Made by a program: the position numbers and the translations under genes | The notes under the pieces: model-generated | The model's database searches: none | Told to the model about the DNA's origin: nothing | Seen by the model: the letters and a program-made list of their open reading frames with translations, nothing else | Shown here: one piece after another, positions 25,998-34,493 of the stretch | Layout of the letters: each line of letters opens with the position of its first letter | How positions within the stretch are numbered: the first letter of the stretch is position 1 | Origin: Rosistilla oblonga | Lineage (GTDB): Bacteria > Planctomycetota > Planctomycetia > Pirellulales > Pirellulaceae | Reading direction: 5' to 3' | Length of the DNA stretch: 64,000 nucleotides | Assembly (NCBI RefSeq): GCF_007751715.1 | Contig: NZ_CP036292.1 | Coordinates: 1,674,001 to 1,738,000 of the forward strand

Positions 25998-27530
25998 CTA
26001 ATCGACAGTCGCTTGGGCCAGTCGTTCTTCCCAGAACTGACGCGCGGCGCGAACAAACGGCGACACGCTGCGAATGTGTTCGGGCGACTTCTTTCGCAAC
26101 ATCTGCTCGCGTTGCTGCAGCCAGTCGATAAAAAATTCGACCGACGCCCGGCTGATCCTCGGCTTGCCAGGAATCTCGATATACCACGGGGCAGAGACCG
26201 CCGCGCGGTAATGTTTTTCGTAGCCGGTGACGACGCGAGCCACGACCCAACCGCTGCGGTCGAAGGTGAATGGCGGGATGATTCCCTTGTCGTCTTTGAA
26301 TTCTTCCAGCCGCGCCGAATAGATCACCGAACCGTTGTAGATCACCTCGAGGTACTCGACCGGGTCGCGGGTTCCCAGTTGCAGATCCATCTGCAGTACC
26401 TGCGGTTCATCGCCGTAGCTCGCGAAGACGTGCCCGGGATATTGCAGCGCCAATCGCGGTCGCAGCAGCGGGCCGTTGGTCACAACTGATTTCCCCTGCC
26501 ACAAGCCTTCCCAAAACGCGGTCGGCGTCGGTTGGTCGCCAGCGTGGACGTAGACCCGGTTGTAGCCGAGCGGGTTTTTGACCGCGCGGTTTCCGCTGCC
26601 ACTGCCGGCAACTGGCGGGATCCGAAACCCAGCATCCAGCAGATGCCGGTAGATGTCGTCGGCCCAGAAGCCGAGGCCCAACGGGTTGTCGTATTCGGGT
26701 TCTGTCGCCGGGCGACCGTTGGTGACTCGCGAGACCGAGCGGTCGAGTTGCAGGAAGTTTCCCATCACCGCAAAGCCCGCGACGCGGCCGCTGGCCAGCC
26801 AAATCGGCAGGTCCCAAGCAAATGGATTCTCGACGACAAACCGCGCGTCGGGGTCGTCCATCGCCGCGCGAAACAGCAGGCTGCTGGGGCCATCGGCGTC
26901 GACTGAATCGATCTCCGGGTTGCCTCCGACAATTAAAAGACCACTCCCCTCGCGTCGATCGATCACGTTATCGGTTGCGATCTGCATCGTGTCGCTGCCG
27001 CAATCGATCGGATCGGTCGGCGGTTCGGCAGCTGTCGCTTTACCATCGCTGCTGCGGGTTGCCAGGGCGATGATGTCGAGATCCTCGGCTCGCATCAGCA
27101 GCGGCAGGTCGCGGAGTTTGAGATCGACAAACAGATCGCCGCACAACCAGCCTTCGGCTTGCGTATCGACAAAACGTTCCAGCGTGATCGTGTGGGTATC
27201 TTCGGCGGTCCGGTCGATCTGGAAGTTCCCTGTCATGATCCGATATTCGGGGCCGCGCGTCAGGTGGAACTGAAAATCTCCCGAGGGGACCTCTAGATCG
27301 ATCTGGCTGTCGATCGCCCAACCGACTCCCGCCGCGGTGGCTCGTCGGACGGGAACCTCGCGACCGCGGGGGCCGATCATGACCACGCGGGCTGCTACCG
27401 GTTCGTTGGTCTGACGGTCCATGATTTGCAGTTTCAGGACTCCAGCGGCGTGGGTGTGCCGAGCTGGCATGCCGCTGCACAGCAGGAGCACGGCGACAGA
27501 CAATCCTCCTGCCAAGGTTGATAAATTCAT
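25998..27530 (-). CDS. Secreted CehA/McbA-like protein, metal ligands apparently lost
   Basis: A 510-residue exported protein (signal peptide near residues 5-30). The overall plan resembles CehA/McbA metallohydrolases common in planctomycetes: an N-terminal strand-rich domain (VLKLQIMDRQTNEPVAARV), then a PHP-like segment, then AWDLPIWLASGRVAGFAVMG and GLGFWADDIYRHLLDAGFRIPP, and a C-terminal beta-sandwich (EYLEVIYNGSVI). Where active relatives have GDLHxH-x-SDG, this one reads GDLFVDLKLRD, and the later His pair is also missing (VMGNFLQLD). It is therefore probably not a metal hydrolase, perhaps a binding protein. The gene is convergent with the RRM gene and divergent from the dnaJ-like operon. 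Confidence 0.65.
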   Translation of the reverse strand: MNLSTLAGGLSVAVLLLCSGMPARHTHAAGVLKLQIMDRQTNEPVAARVVMIGPRGREVPVRRATAAGVGWAIDSQIDLEVPSGDFQFHLTRGPEYRIMTGNFQIDRTAEDTHTITLERFVDTQAEGWLCGDLFVDLKLRDLPLLMRAEDLDIIALATRSSDGKATAAEPPTDPIDCGSDTMQIATDNVIDRREGSGLLIVGGNPEIDSVDADGPSSLLFRAAMDDPDARFVVENPFAWDLPIWLASGRVAGFAVMGNFLQLDRSVSRVTNGRPATEPEYDNPLGLGFWADDIYRHLLDAGFRIPPVAGSGSGNRAVKNPLGYNRVYVHAGDQPTPTAFWEGLWQGKSVVTNGPLLRPRLALQYPGHVFASYGDEPQVLQMDLQLGTRDPVEYLEVIYNGSVIYSARLEEFKDDKGIIPPFTFDRSGWVVARVVTGYEKHYRAAVSAPWYIEIPGKPRISRASVEFFIDWLQQREQMLRKKSPEHIRSVSPFVRAARQFWEERLAQATVD

Positions 27531-27674
27531 TGTCAGCAACGATTTATGGTTGAAGTGTGAGGTGCGAATCGGCGACGGCGGCTTTCGTTGATGAGGGCCT
27601 TTCTTATAAGATTACGATGCGATTGCTCGTGGCGTCGTACGTTGGAACAATTTCAGGAAGACAGACGGCAAGGC

Positions 27675-28628
27675 ATGGCTGAAGATCTCTATCAAGTATT
27701 GGGTGTCAACAAGACGGCTGAAAAGGACGAAATCCAGAAAGCCTATCGCAAGCTTGCGCGCAAGTATCATCCCGATCTGAACCCCGATGACAAATCCGCT
27801 CAGGAAAAGTTTAAGCGGATTCAGGAAGCGTACGACGTATTGAGCGATACCGAGAAGCGGGGCGCCTACGATCGTTACGGCAGCGACTTTGAACGAGTCC
27901 GCGCCGGCGGAGGCGCTTGGGACGGCGGCGGTTTTGAAGGCGTCGACGTCGAGCAGATCTTTGGAGGACGCGGCGGCGGTGGCGGCGGCGGAGGTTTCCA
28001 AGGCGGCTTTGGCGATTTCTTCGAACAGGTCTTTGGCGGGCATCCCGGTGGCGGGCGATCTGCCCCGCGGCAACCGCGTCAGACCCGCGGATCCGACGTT
28101 CGCCAAGAGGTCCCGATTCCGTTTAACACTGCGGTTTTGGGCGGGAAGACGGAGATCCGGATCAGCAAGCCGACGGGAGCCGAAAGCGTTTCGGTGACGA
28201 TCCCCGCGGGGGTCGAAACGGGATCGAAGATTCGCTTGCGAGGCCAAGGGCAAGCGTCGCCCAACGGCGGCCCGACGGGCGATCTGATCCTGCAGTTGAA
28301 CGTTACGCCGCATCCCTACTTTCAACGCCGCGGCAAGCATCTCGATTTGAAACTTCCGCTATCGATCGGCGAAGCTGTGTTGGGTGCGAAAGTGGATGTA
28401 CCGACACCGGGCGGGACGATCTCGCTGACGATTCCCCCGGGCAGCAGCGACGGCAAGCGGTTGCGGATCAAAGGGCAAGGCGTCCGCGATCCCAAGGGTG
28501 ACGCTGGCGATCTGTATGTCGAGGTGCGTCTGCAGTTGCCGACCGAAATCGATGAGCAGAGCGAAGAGCTGATTCGCAAGTTCGAAGAGCGTAATCCGTT
28601 GCAACCGCGTCGGTCGTTGATTTGGTGA
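27675..28628 (+). CDS. DnaJ-like co-chaperone (CbpA type)
   Basis: J-domain protein, 317 residues, that stimulates DnaK ATPase. The J domain at about 4-69 has HPD at 32-34. A Gly-rich linker (about 85-130) and two C-terminal substrate-binding beta domains follow ([42 protein letters not shown]). There is no four-repeat CxxCxGxG zinc domain, so it is the CbpA/class II type rather than true DnaJ. ATG 27675 is chosen because the J domain starts there; the frame is open upstream to 27588. The stop overlaps the rnpA start by 4 bases. Confidence 0.92.
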   Translation: MAEDLYQVLGVNKTAEKDEIQKAYRKLARKYHPDLNPDDKSAQEKFKRIQEAYDVLSDTEKRGAYDRYGSDFERVRAGGGAWDGGGFEGVDVEQIFGGRGGGGGGGGFQGGFGDFFEQVFGGHPGGGRSAPRQPRQTRGSDVRQEVPIPFNTAVLGGKTEIRISKPTGAESVSVTIPAGVETGSKIRLRGQGQASPNGGPTGDLILQLNVTPHPYFQRRGKHLDLKLPLSIGEAVLGAKVDVPTPGGTISLTIPPGSSDGKRLRIKGQGVRDPKGDAGDLYVEVRLQLPTEIDEQSEELIRKFEERNPLQPRRSLIW

Positions 28629-29011
28629 TAGATCAACGATTCCCGAAAACGCTGCGGCTGAAAACTCCCGAGCAGTTTGGCAGGATCATTCGCAAGGGCC
28701 GCGTGGCAACCGACCGGACGCTGGTCCTCAACGCGATGAGCAACGGCATGGACTTCAGCCGGATTGGAATCACGATCCCCAAAAAGACAGGCAACGCAGT
28801 CGTCCGCAATCGCTGGAAGCGTTTGATTCGCGAGGCCTTTCGGACTCAGAAGGATCAACTGCCGCAGGGCTTTGATTTTGTCGTCCGGCCGCGCCGCGGG
28901 GCGGTCGCCGATCACGCAGCGATTCGCAAGTCGTTGGTCTCTGTCGCTTGGCGGGCGACCGGGCAGCGGCGTGGTGACGATGCGAAACGAAAACCCGATC
29001 CGAAGCCTTAA
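28625..29011 (+). CDS. rnpA: Ribonuclease P protein component
   Basis: Protein subunit of RNase P, which binds the catalytic RNA and helps cut pre-tRNA leaders; 128 residues. The GTG at 28625 overlaps the TGA of the dnaJ-like gene (GTGA). [21 protein letters not shown] is the N-terminal helix, [26 protein letters not shown] is the RNR signature region, and DFVVRPR closes the core. The C-terminal ~20 residues are a basic tail. yidD follows 20 bases later, but rpmH, which normally precedes rnpA, is not here. Confidence 0.95.
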   Translation: MIDQRFPKTLRLKTPEQFGRIIRKGRVATDRTLVLNAMSNGMDFSRIGITIPKKTGNAVVRNRWKRLIREAFRTQKDQLPQGFDFVVRPRRGAVADHAAIRKSLVSVAWRATGQRRGDDAKRKPDPKP

Positions 29012-29031
29012 CCGGGGGCGAACCAAAAGCG

Positions 29032-29238
29032 ATGCGTTGGCTGTTTATCCTCCCGATCCGCTTCTACCAGCGTTGGATCAGTCCGATGTTGGGGCCCAAT
29101 TGCCGATTCAGTCCGACGTGCAGCCAGTACACGATCGAAGCGATCGGCAAGTACGGCGTGCTGCGTGGAATCTGCAAAGGCGTCTGGCGAATCGCTCGCT
29201 GCCATCCCTGGAATCCCGGCGGTTACGATCCGCCGTGA
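29032..29238 (+). CDS. yidD: Membrane protein insertion efficiency factor YidD
   Basis: A 68-residue amphipathic inner-membrane-associated protein that assists YidC-dependent insertion. The family's core is complete: [24 protein letters not shown], then [23 protein letters not shown]. The Cys residues are at conserved places. It is third in the dnaJ-like/rnpA/yidD operon. yidC, the usual next gene, is absent; an oxidoreductase follows instead. Confidence 0.95.
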   Translation: MRWLFILPIRFYQRWISPMLGPNCRFSPTCSQYTIEAIGKYGVLRGICKGVWRIARCHPWNPGGYDPP

Positions 29239-29349
29239 TTTACTTATAATGCTCGGCGATCGGCGGCTGACAGCGTTGCTTGCTGGGCCCCGTCAAAGAC
29301 TCCCTCCTCTCTCCCGCTGAACCCTCTTACGTTGAAAGATAGATCTTAA

Positions 29350-30399
29350 ATGTCGATCGGATTTGGAATCATTGGCTGTGGAATGATCGCGAACTTTCAT
29401 GCCAAGGCATTGGCCGATGCGCCGGGTGTGGAATTGGTCGCCTGTTGTGCTCGCGATTTGGAAAAAGCCAAAGCCTTCGGCGAGCCTCTGGGGATCGCTT
29501 GTTACGGATCGGTCGAAGAGATGTTGGCCGATCCCAAGGTCGCTGCCGTGAGTATCGCGACGCCTAGCGGAGCGCACATGGAACCGGCGCTGTTGGCTGC
29601 CGAAGCGGGCAAGCACGTTGTCGTCGAAAAGCCATTGGAAGTCACGCTGGAACGATGCGACAAGATCATCGATGCCTGCGACAAGGCGGGAGTCAAGTTG
29701 GGCGTGACGCTGCAGAGCCGGTTCCACAAGAGTTCGCAGTTGATCAAGGGAGCGGTCGAAGGCGATCGCTTCGGCACGGTCACGATGGGCGACGCGTACG
29801 TGAAATGGTTCCGTACGCAAGAGTATTACGACAGCGGCGCGTGGCGCGGCACCTGGGAATTGGATGGCGGTGGGGCGTTGATGAATCAAGCGATTCACAC
29901 CGTCGATCTGCTGACTTGGATGATGGGACCTGTCACCGAAGTTACCGCTTGCACCGGGACTCTGGCGCACGAGCGGATCGAAGTCGAAGACGTTGCCGTC
30001 GCGACGGTTCGCTTCGAAAGCGGCGCGTTGGGAGTGATCGAGGCTTCGACCGCTGCGTTTCCTGGCAGCCTGAAGCGGATCGAAATCTCCGGCACGCTCG
30101 GCACCGCGGTCCTGGAAGAAGAGGATATCAAGACCTGGGAATTCGCCGAGATGACCGATGAAGACCGCCGGGTGCAGGAAGAGATGATCGGTAAAAACAA
30201 GACCGGCGGCGGTGCTGCCGACCCCGCGGCGATCGGCCATCACGGGCATACCGCCGTCTTCACCGACGTGGCTCGAGCGATCCAATCGGGCGAAACTCCG
30301 CTCGTCGACGGCCGCGAGGGACGACGATCGGTCGAGATCATTTTGGCGATCTACAAAGCCGCCAAGACGAAGCAGAGCGTTCCGTTGCCGCTCGTCTAA
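29350..30399 (+). CDS. Gfo/Idh/MocA family oxidoreductase
   Basis: A 349-residue NAD(P)-dependent dehydrogenase. GFGIIGCGMIANFHAKAL is the Rossmann motif, VVEKPLEVTLERCD holds the catalytic-lysine EKP, and GGGALMNQAIHTVDLLTWMMG is the conserved GG-x-x-x-DxxxHxxD-like segment that binds substrate. It probably acts on a sugar or inositol derivative. It sits 110 bases after yidD on the same strand but is unlikely to be functionally tied to it. Confidence 0.9.
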   Translation: MSIGFGIIGCGMIANFHAKALADAPGVELVACCARDLEKAKAFGEPLGIACYGSVEEMLADPKVAAVSIATPSGAHMEPALLAAEAGKHVVVEKPLEVTLERCDKIIDACDKAGVKLGVTLQSRFHKSSQLIKGAVEGDRFGTVTMGDAYVKWFRTQEYYDSGAWRGTWELDGGGALMNQAIHTVDLLTWMMGPVTEVTACTGTLAHERIEVEDVAVATVRFESGALGVIEASTAAFPGSLKRIEISGTLGTAVLEEEDIKTWEFAEMTDEDRRVQEEMIGKNKTGGGAADPAAIGHHGHTAVFTDVARAIQSGETPLVDGREGRRSVEIILAIYKAAKTKQSVPLPLV

Positions 30400-30911
30400 T
30401 TCAGGCCATCGGTTCGGCTAGAGGGCTCGCCATCGAGGGCGAGCCTTGGTGGGGAGGCGGCGCGTCCTGCGTCGCCTTGGATGTGGCGAACGCCCGCCGC
30501 AGATCTCCGCGCTATCGCCCCAGCTTCCCCCCCCCTCTTTATCGCTGCACCAGATGACGCCATCGGTGCACAAGCCCACATTCTTGCTGCAGAAGCACAC
30601 GCTGTGGCTGTGGAAATCCACGCAGAATCCGTTTGGGTCTCCCGTATTATGGGGGGGTGTATTCCATGGGCTGGCGCGTGCATAATATCTAACTTAGGGG
30701 AGTGCTTTTTACAAAAGACCTGCAGCTGCTGCCGAGGGGATTGGGCGCGCTGTGGGGGGCGAGGGGGCGCTCCGCAGAGTTCTGGATTACACCGTTTGGG
30801 CGGGCGAATGTTAGTGGCAGGCAGGCTGGATTCGCTGGCAGTGCGAGTGCGGTGTTATGCTCTGGTTCAAAATAACGCTGGACTTAATCGAATGCAGGGA
30901 GGGGGACGCGA
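30400..30911. other. Intergenic region with a hairpin after the oxidoreductase
   Basis: About 510 bases. An 8-bp inverted repeat (GGCTCGCC ... GGCGAGCC, near 30426-30447) lies 25 bases past the oxidoreductase stop and may end transcription, although no T-run follows. The rest should hold the promoter of the sigma factor gene; no coding region is supported. Confidence 0.45.
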
Positions 30912-31475
30912 ATGCCAGATGTTACTCGTATCCTGCATCAATTAGAGGCGGGCGATGCTTCGGCAGCGGATGAGTTGCTGCCGTTGGTCTATGCGGAATT
31001 GAGGAAGCTTGCCGATCAGCGGCTTGCGCAGGAGAAGCCGGGGCAGACGTTGCAAGCGACGGCGCTGGTGCACGAGGCGTATGTGCGTCTTGTCGATGTC
31101 GATCATTCGCAAGATTGGGATGGTCGCGGCCATTTTTTCGCGGCCGCCGCGGAAGCGATGCGGCGGATTCTTGTCGAAAACGCACGCAGCAAACAGTGCA
31201 TCAAACGCGGGGGGGGAATGCAGCGTTTGGATGTCGATCAGGTTCCGCTGGTGGCGAAAGAAGTCAAAGAGGATCTGTTGGCATTGGATGAGGCGCTGCA
31301 GCGGCTGGCTGCGGTCGATGCCGAGGCGGCGAAATTGGTCAACTTGCGTTATTTCGGAGGGTTCTCCAACGCTCAAGCTGCCAGCATGATGGATATCTCT
31401 CCGCGGACCGCTGATCGAATCTGGGCCTTCGCCCGAGCTTGGCTGTTTCAAGCGCTTGGCGGATCGAATGCTTAA
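30912..31475 (+). CDS. ECF-type RNA polymerase sigma factor (planctomycete/acidobacterial expansion family)
   Basis: A 187-residue sigma factor. Region 2 includes LPLVYAELRKLADQRLAQE, then TALVHEAYVRLVD and HFFAAAAEAMRRILVENAR. Region 4 ends in LRYFGGFSNAQAASMMDISPRTADRIWAFARAWL, a helix-turn-helix. The ALVHEAYxRL and FF-x-x-A-x-xMRRIL-x-x-AR words mark the TIGR02999-type ECF family that is greatly expanded in Planctomycetes and often encoded beside Ser/Thr kinases. That is the case here, with a receptor kinase 400 bases downstream. No anti-sigma factor gene is adjacent, so the kinase may control it; that is inference. Confidence 0.9.
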   Translation: MPDVTRILHQLEAGDASAADELLPLVYAELRKLADQRLAQEKPGQTLQATALVHEAYVRLVDVDHSQDWDGRGHFFAAAAEAMRRILVENARSKQCIKRGGGMQRLDVDQVPLVAKEVKEDLLALDEALQRLAAVDAEAAKLVNLRYFGGFSNAQAASMMDISPRTADRIWAFARAWLFQALGGSNA

Positions 31476-31645
31476 GCTGGCCCGATCGATTTAGCTCGAT
31501 TTTCTGCTCGCCGGTGAGCGAGCAGATTAATCCATTCACTAGCAGATCAACCGAACAGGCGGCTCGGCAATGCGATGGGGTAGACGCTGGATGAGGACTT
31601 GGCTGACGTAGACGATGACGCTTGCGCACCGGAGGAAGATCAGCT

Positions 31646-31885
31646 GTGTTGAATTATCTGCAGCCTTCGATTCCCCCGATTCCCCCGATTCCCCCGATTC
31701 CCCCGATTCCCCCGATTCCCCCGATTCCCCCGATTCCCCCGGGCGTCTGGCTTTTGCACGCGCCGGGCGCGCGGTTTCTTAGGGCTAAGGGAAAAAAGTT
31801 TCCGTTTTGTGACGCAAGCTGGCGTCGAATCTCGCATTGGATGTCGATGGAGCGATTCGTCTTTACCTTCTGGTCGATTCTATGA
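31646..31885 (+). CDS. Putative small ORF with IPP repeats, overlapping the kinase start
   Basis: A 79-residue frame from GTG 31646 with a strong SD (GGAGGA at 31631-31636, 9 bases upstream). After eight residues it runs through eight tandem Ile-Pro-Pro triplets encoded by the 9-base repeat at 31669-31740, then a basic segment, and ends FVFTFWSIL. Its TGA at 31883-31885 overlaps the ATG of the kinase gene at 31882 (ATGA), the classic arrangement for translational coupling. No homologue is recognised. It could be a leader peptide, a true small protein, or coincidence; the SD and overlap argue for translation, the odd composition against. Confidence 0.4.
   Translation: MLNYLQPSIPPIPPIPPIPPIPPIPPIPPIPPGVWLLHAPGARFLRAKGKKFPFCDASWRRISHWMSMERFVFTFWSIL
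31669..31740. repeat. Tandem repeat (GATTCCCCC)x8
   Basis: Eight exact copies of the 9-base unit GATTCCCCC, 72 bases, lie between the sigma factor and the kinase genes. The unit length is a multiple of three, so changes in copy number would keep any overlapping frame intact. It is the only perfect short tandem array I noticed in the window. Confidence 0.97.
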
Positions 31886-34407
31886 GTATTTCCGAACGCG
31901 AACTCTTTATAGCAGCACTCGATGTCGATGCCCCGGCTGCGCGTCGGGCTTTGCTGTCACGATTGTGTCCTGCGAATCACCAGCTTCGCGAACGTGTCGA
32001 AACGCTGTTGAAAGCACATGAGCAGGAGAGTGAATTCTTGCAAATGCCAGCGATCGCGCAGATCGATGCGCTTGCTAGCGGGTCGACCGAGCGAGCGGTT
32101 CTGGGCGACATCGGCGACACGCGGATGGAGAACTCGCCCGACGCAGAGGAGAGCCTTTGCGACGTGATCTCGCCGTGTGACGATTGGCTGTTGAAGTATT
32201 TGAAGCCTGCGACGCGCTCCGATTCGCTGGGCCGTTTGGCGCACTACGAACTGTTGGAGATCGTCGGGCGAGGTGCCTTCGGAACTGTCTTCAGTGCGTT
32301 CGATGAAAAGTTGCAGCGGATGGTTGCGATCAAGATGCTGACGATCGATTTCGCAGCGACTTCACCAGCTCGAAAACGCTTCCTCCGAGAGGCGCGGACT
32401 GCGGCGGCGATTCGCCATGAGAACGTCGTCGCGATCTATGCTGTCGAAGAATCCCCGCTTCCCTACATTGTGATGGAGCACGTCTCGGGCCCGACCCTGC
32501 AGCAACGGCTGTTGCGAACAGGCCCCTTGGAACTGCCCGATGTGCTGCGATTGGGCAAACAGGTCGCCGATGGATTGGCCGCCGCTCACGCCCAGCAATT
32601 GATTCATCGCGATGTCAAACCAAGCAACATCTTGCTGGAATGCGATGTCGATGGGCGAGCCAAACTTACCGATTTTGGGCTCGCCCGAAGCAGCGATGAC
32701 GCGAGCATCACTCACAGCGGATTGATCGCGGGGACACCGCTCTACATGGCGCCCGAACAGGTGCTGGGGGATCGCTTCGACAATCGTACCGATCTATTCA
32801 GTCTCGGCAGCGTCTTGTACGAGATGTTGTCTGGCAGGCCGCCGTTTCGCGCTCCGACGATGCACGCCGTGATGAAACGCGTGGCTGAAGATACGCCGCG
32901 GGCGTTGGACGATATCATCCCCGAGATTCCGACATGGATGATCGCGATCGTATCCAAGCTGCACGAGAAAGATCCGGACGATCGTTACGGATCGGCCAAG
33001 GAGGTTAGCGATCTTTTAGGCAATTGCCTGGTCGATCTGCGACAGGGATCCGTTCCCAGTCTGCCCGATCGGTCTCGGCGCGTCACGCTTGGATTTTCGG
33101 CACTCACTCGCCTGCAATCGGGCATTGGCAACCCATTCGTCGCCGCGATGGCAGTGCTGCTGCTGACGCTAGTCATCGGCGTTGGTATTTCCGATGCGAC
33201 GGGTGTCACCCAATTGTTCTCGGCAGTGATCCGGTTGGCCACTGGCGAGGGGACGTTGGTGATCGAAACCGACGATCCCGGAACACAAGTCATGGTCAAT
33301 GGCGAAGACGTCGTTATCCGCGGTGCAGGTATCAAAGAAATCACTCTGCGTGCAGGCATGCATCGAGTCACGGTCATGAAAGATGGAGCGCCTGCGAAGC
33401 TAGAGCTGGTCTCGATCGAACGCAACGGTCGGTCGGTGTTGAGGGTTGGAATTGAACCGCACGCCAGGCAATCGCATCCCATGGCGTCGCCCTCAGCGGA
33501 AACGCAATCCCATCCCACGTCGGATCGTTTTGTGCCGGTGGACGAAATTGTTGATAGATTGCTTTCGCCCGATTACGAGTGGAGTGAACCGATCAAACTG
33601 GGATCCGAAATCAACAGCGACGAGGAGGATTCTCGGCCGACGTTGTCGGCAGATGGATGTTGCCTGATGTTTTTTTCCCAGCGCAACGGTGAGCATGGAC
33701 TCTACGAATGTCGTCGCGACAACACCGACCAAGATTTTGGACCACCGGTTCGAATCCCCTCGAGCGATCTTAACGATTCGCGATTACAGTTTGCCCCGGG
33801 GCTGAGTGCCGATGGACTCAGCTTGCTTTTCTCTTGCCGGGACATCGATCCGGAAATGTTCATCTCGCATCGCGATTCTCGCGATGCGCCCTGGCAGCGG
33901 GCGACGACACTGGGGAGTGTATTGAAGTTGCCCTACACCGCGATCGATGCGAGCTTTTCTCCCAGTGGACTGACCGTCGCTTTCTGCGCCTCGCGACCAG
34001 CGGGGAAAGCCGGCTCCCCTGACATTTGGATCGCGCATCGCCACTCGTTGGTTGGGCCGTGGACGCCCGCGAAGGTCATGCCAAACACCATCAATACGGA
34101 CCGCTTCGAGGGCTATCCTCAATTGCTCGATGATGCTCCGAATCTATTGTTTGTGCGAAGCTATGACCACGGCGAGCAGGGATACCCTTTGATGCGACAA
34201 TACCTTGCACGCCGCGACAACCAAGGTGAATTTGAAGTTCACCCCCTCTACTCCCCTGTGACCCACTCGTTCTTTTTGCTTCCCGATGGAGAGACTATGT
34301 ATTTCAGTCGCGGCGGACCCGCTGGTGCAAGGATTCCAGCGAGTCTGTGGTTGACCCGGCGATTGCCCAAAGGGAAATCGGCGGAGCGCATGGATGCGCA
34401 AAGGTAG
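31882..34407 (+). CDS. Transmembrane Ser/Thr protein kinase with beta-propeller sensor
   Basis: An 841-residue receptor-like Hanks kinase. The N-terminal 115 residues resemble the SERELFIAAL...HEQE lead found in planctomycete kinases. In the kinase domain (about 122-385), the Gly loop is GRGAFG at 129-134, the VAIK lysine is K151, HRDVKPSN has catalytic D244, and DFGLA begins at D264. It is followed by the GTPLYMAPEQ activation segment, so it should be active. One transmembrane helix lies at about 417-437. Outside the membrane come a PEGA-like strand domain and PD40/TolB-like repeats (RPTLSADGCCLMFFSQRNG; DASFSPSGLTVAFCASRP). ATG 31882 is preferred because it overlaps the upstream ORF stop; ATG 31837 is possible. 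Confidence 0.9.
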   Translation: MSISERELFIAALDVDAPAARRALLSRLCPANHQLRERVETLLKAHEQESEFLQMPAIAQIDALASGSTERAVLGDIGDTRMENSPDAEESLCDVISPCDDWLLKYLKPATRSDSLGRLAHYELLEIVGRGAFGTVFSAFDEKLQRMVAIKMLTIDFAATSPARKRFLREARTAAAIRHENVVAIYAVEESPLPYIVMEHVSGPTLQQRLLRTGPLELPDVLRLGKQVADGLAAAHAQQLIHRDVKPSNILLECDVDGRAKLTDFGLARSSDDASITHSGLIAGTPLYMAPEQVLGDRFDNRTDLFSLGSVLYEMLSGRPPFRAPTMHAVMKRVAEDTPRALDDIIPEIPTWMIAIVSKLHEKDPDDRYGSAKEVSDLLGNCLVDLRQGSVPSLPDRSRRVTLGFSALTRLQSGIGNPFVAAMAVLLLTLVIGVGISDATGVTQLFSAVIRLATGEGTLVIETDDPGTQVMVNGEDVVIRGAGIKEITLRAGMHRVTVMKDGAPAKLELVSIERNGRSVLRVGIEPHARQSHPMASPSAETQSHPTSDRFVPVDEIVDRLLSPDYEWSEPIKLGSEINSDEEDSRPTLSADGCCLMFFSQRNGEHGLYECRRDNTDQDFGPPVRIPSSDLNDSRLQFAPGLSADGLSLLFSCRDIDPEMFISHRDSRDAPWQRATTLGSVLKLPYTAIDASFSPSGLTVAFCASRPAGKAGSPDIWIAHRHSLVGPWTPAKVMPNTINTDRFEGYPQLLDDAPNLLFVRSYDHGEQGYPLMRQYLARRDNQGEFEVHPLYSPVTHSFFLLPDGETMYFSRGGPAGARIPASLWLTRRLPKGKSAERMDAQR

Positions 34408-34493
34408 ACGGAAACGAATTGTGTTGCACGACACATCGACTAATGACTTTTCGGCGAACCGATTCGTCGAAACGGAACCAGTGAAGCTTTAAA

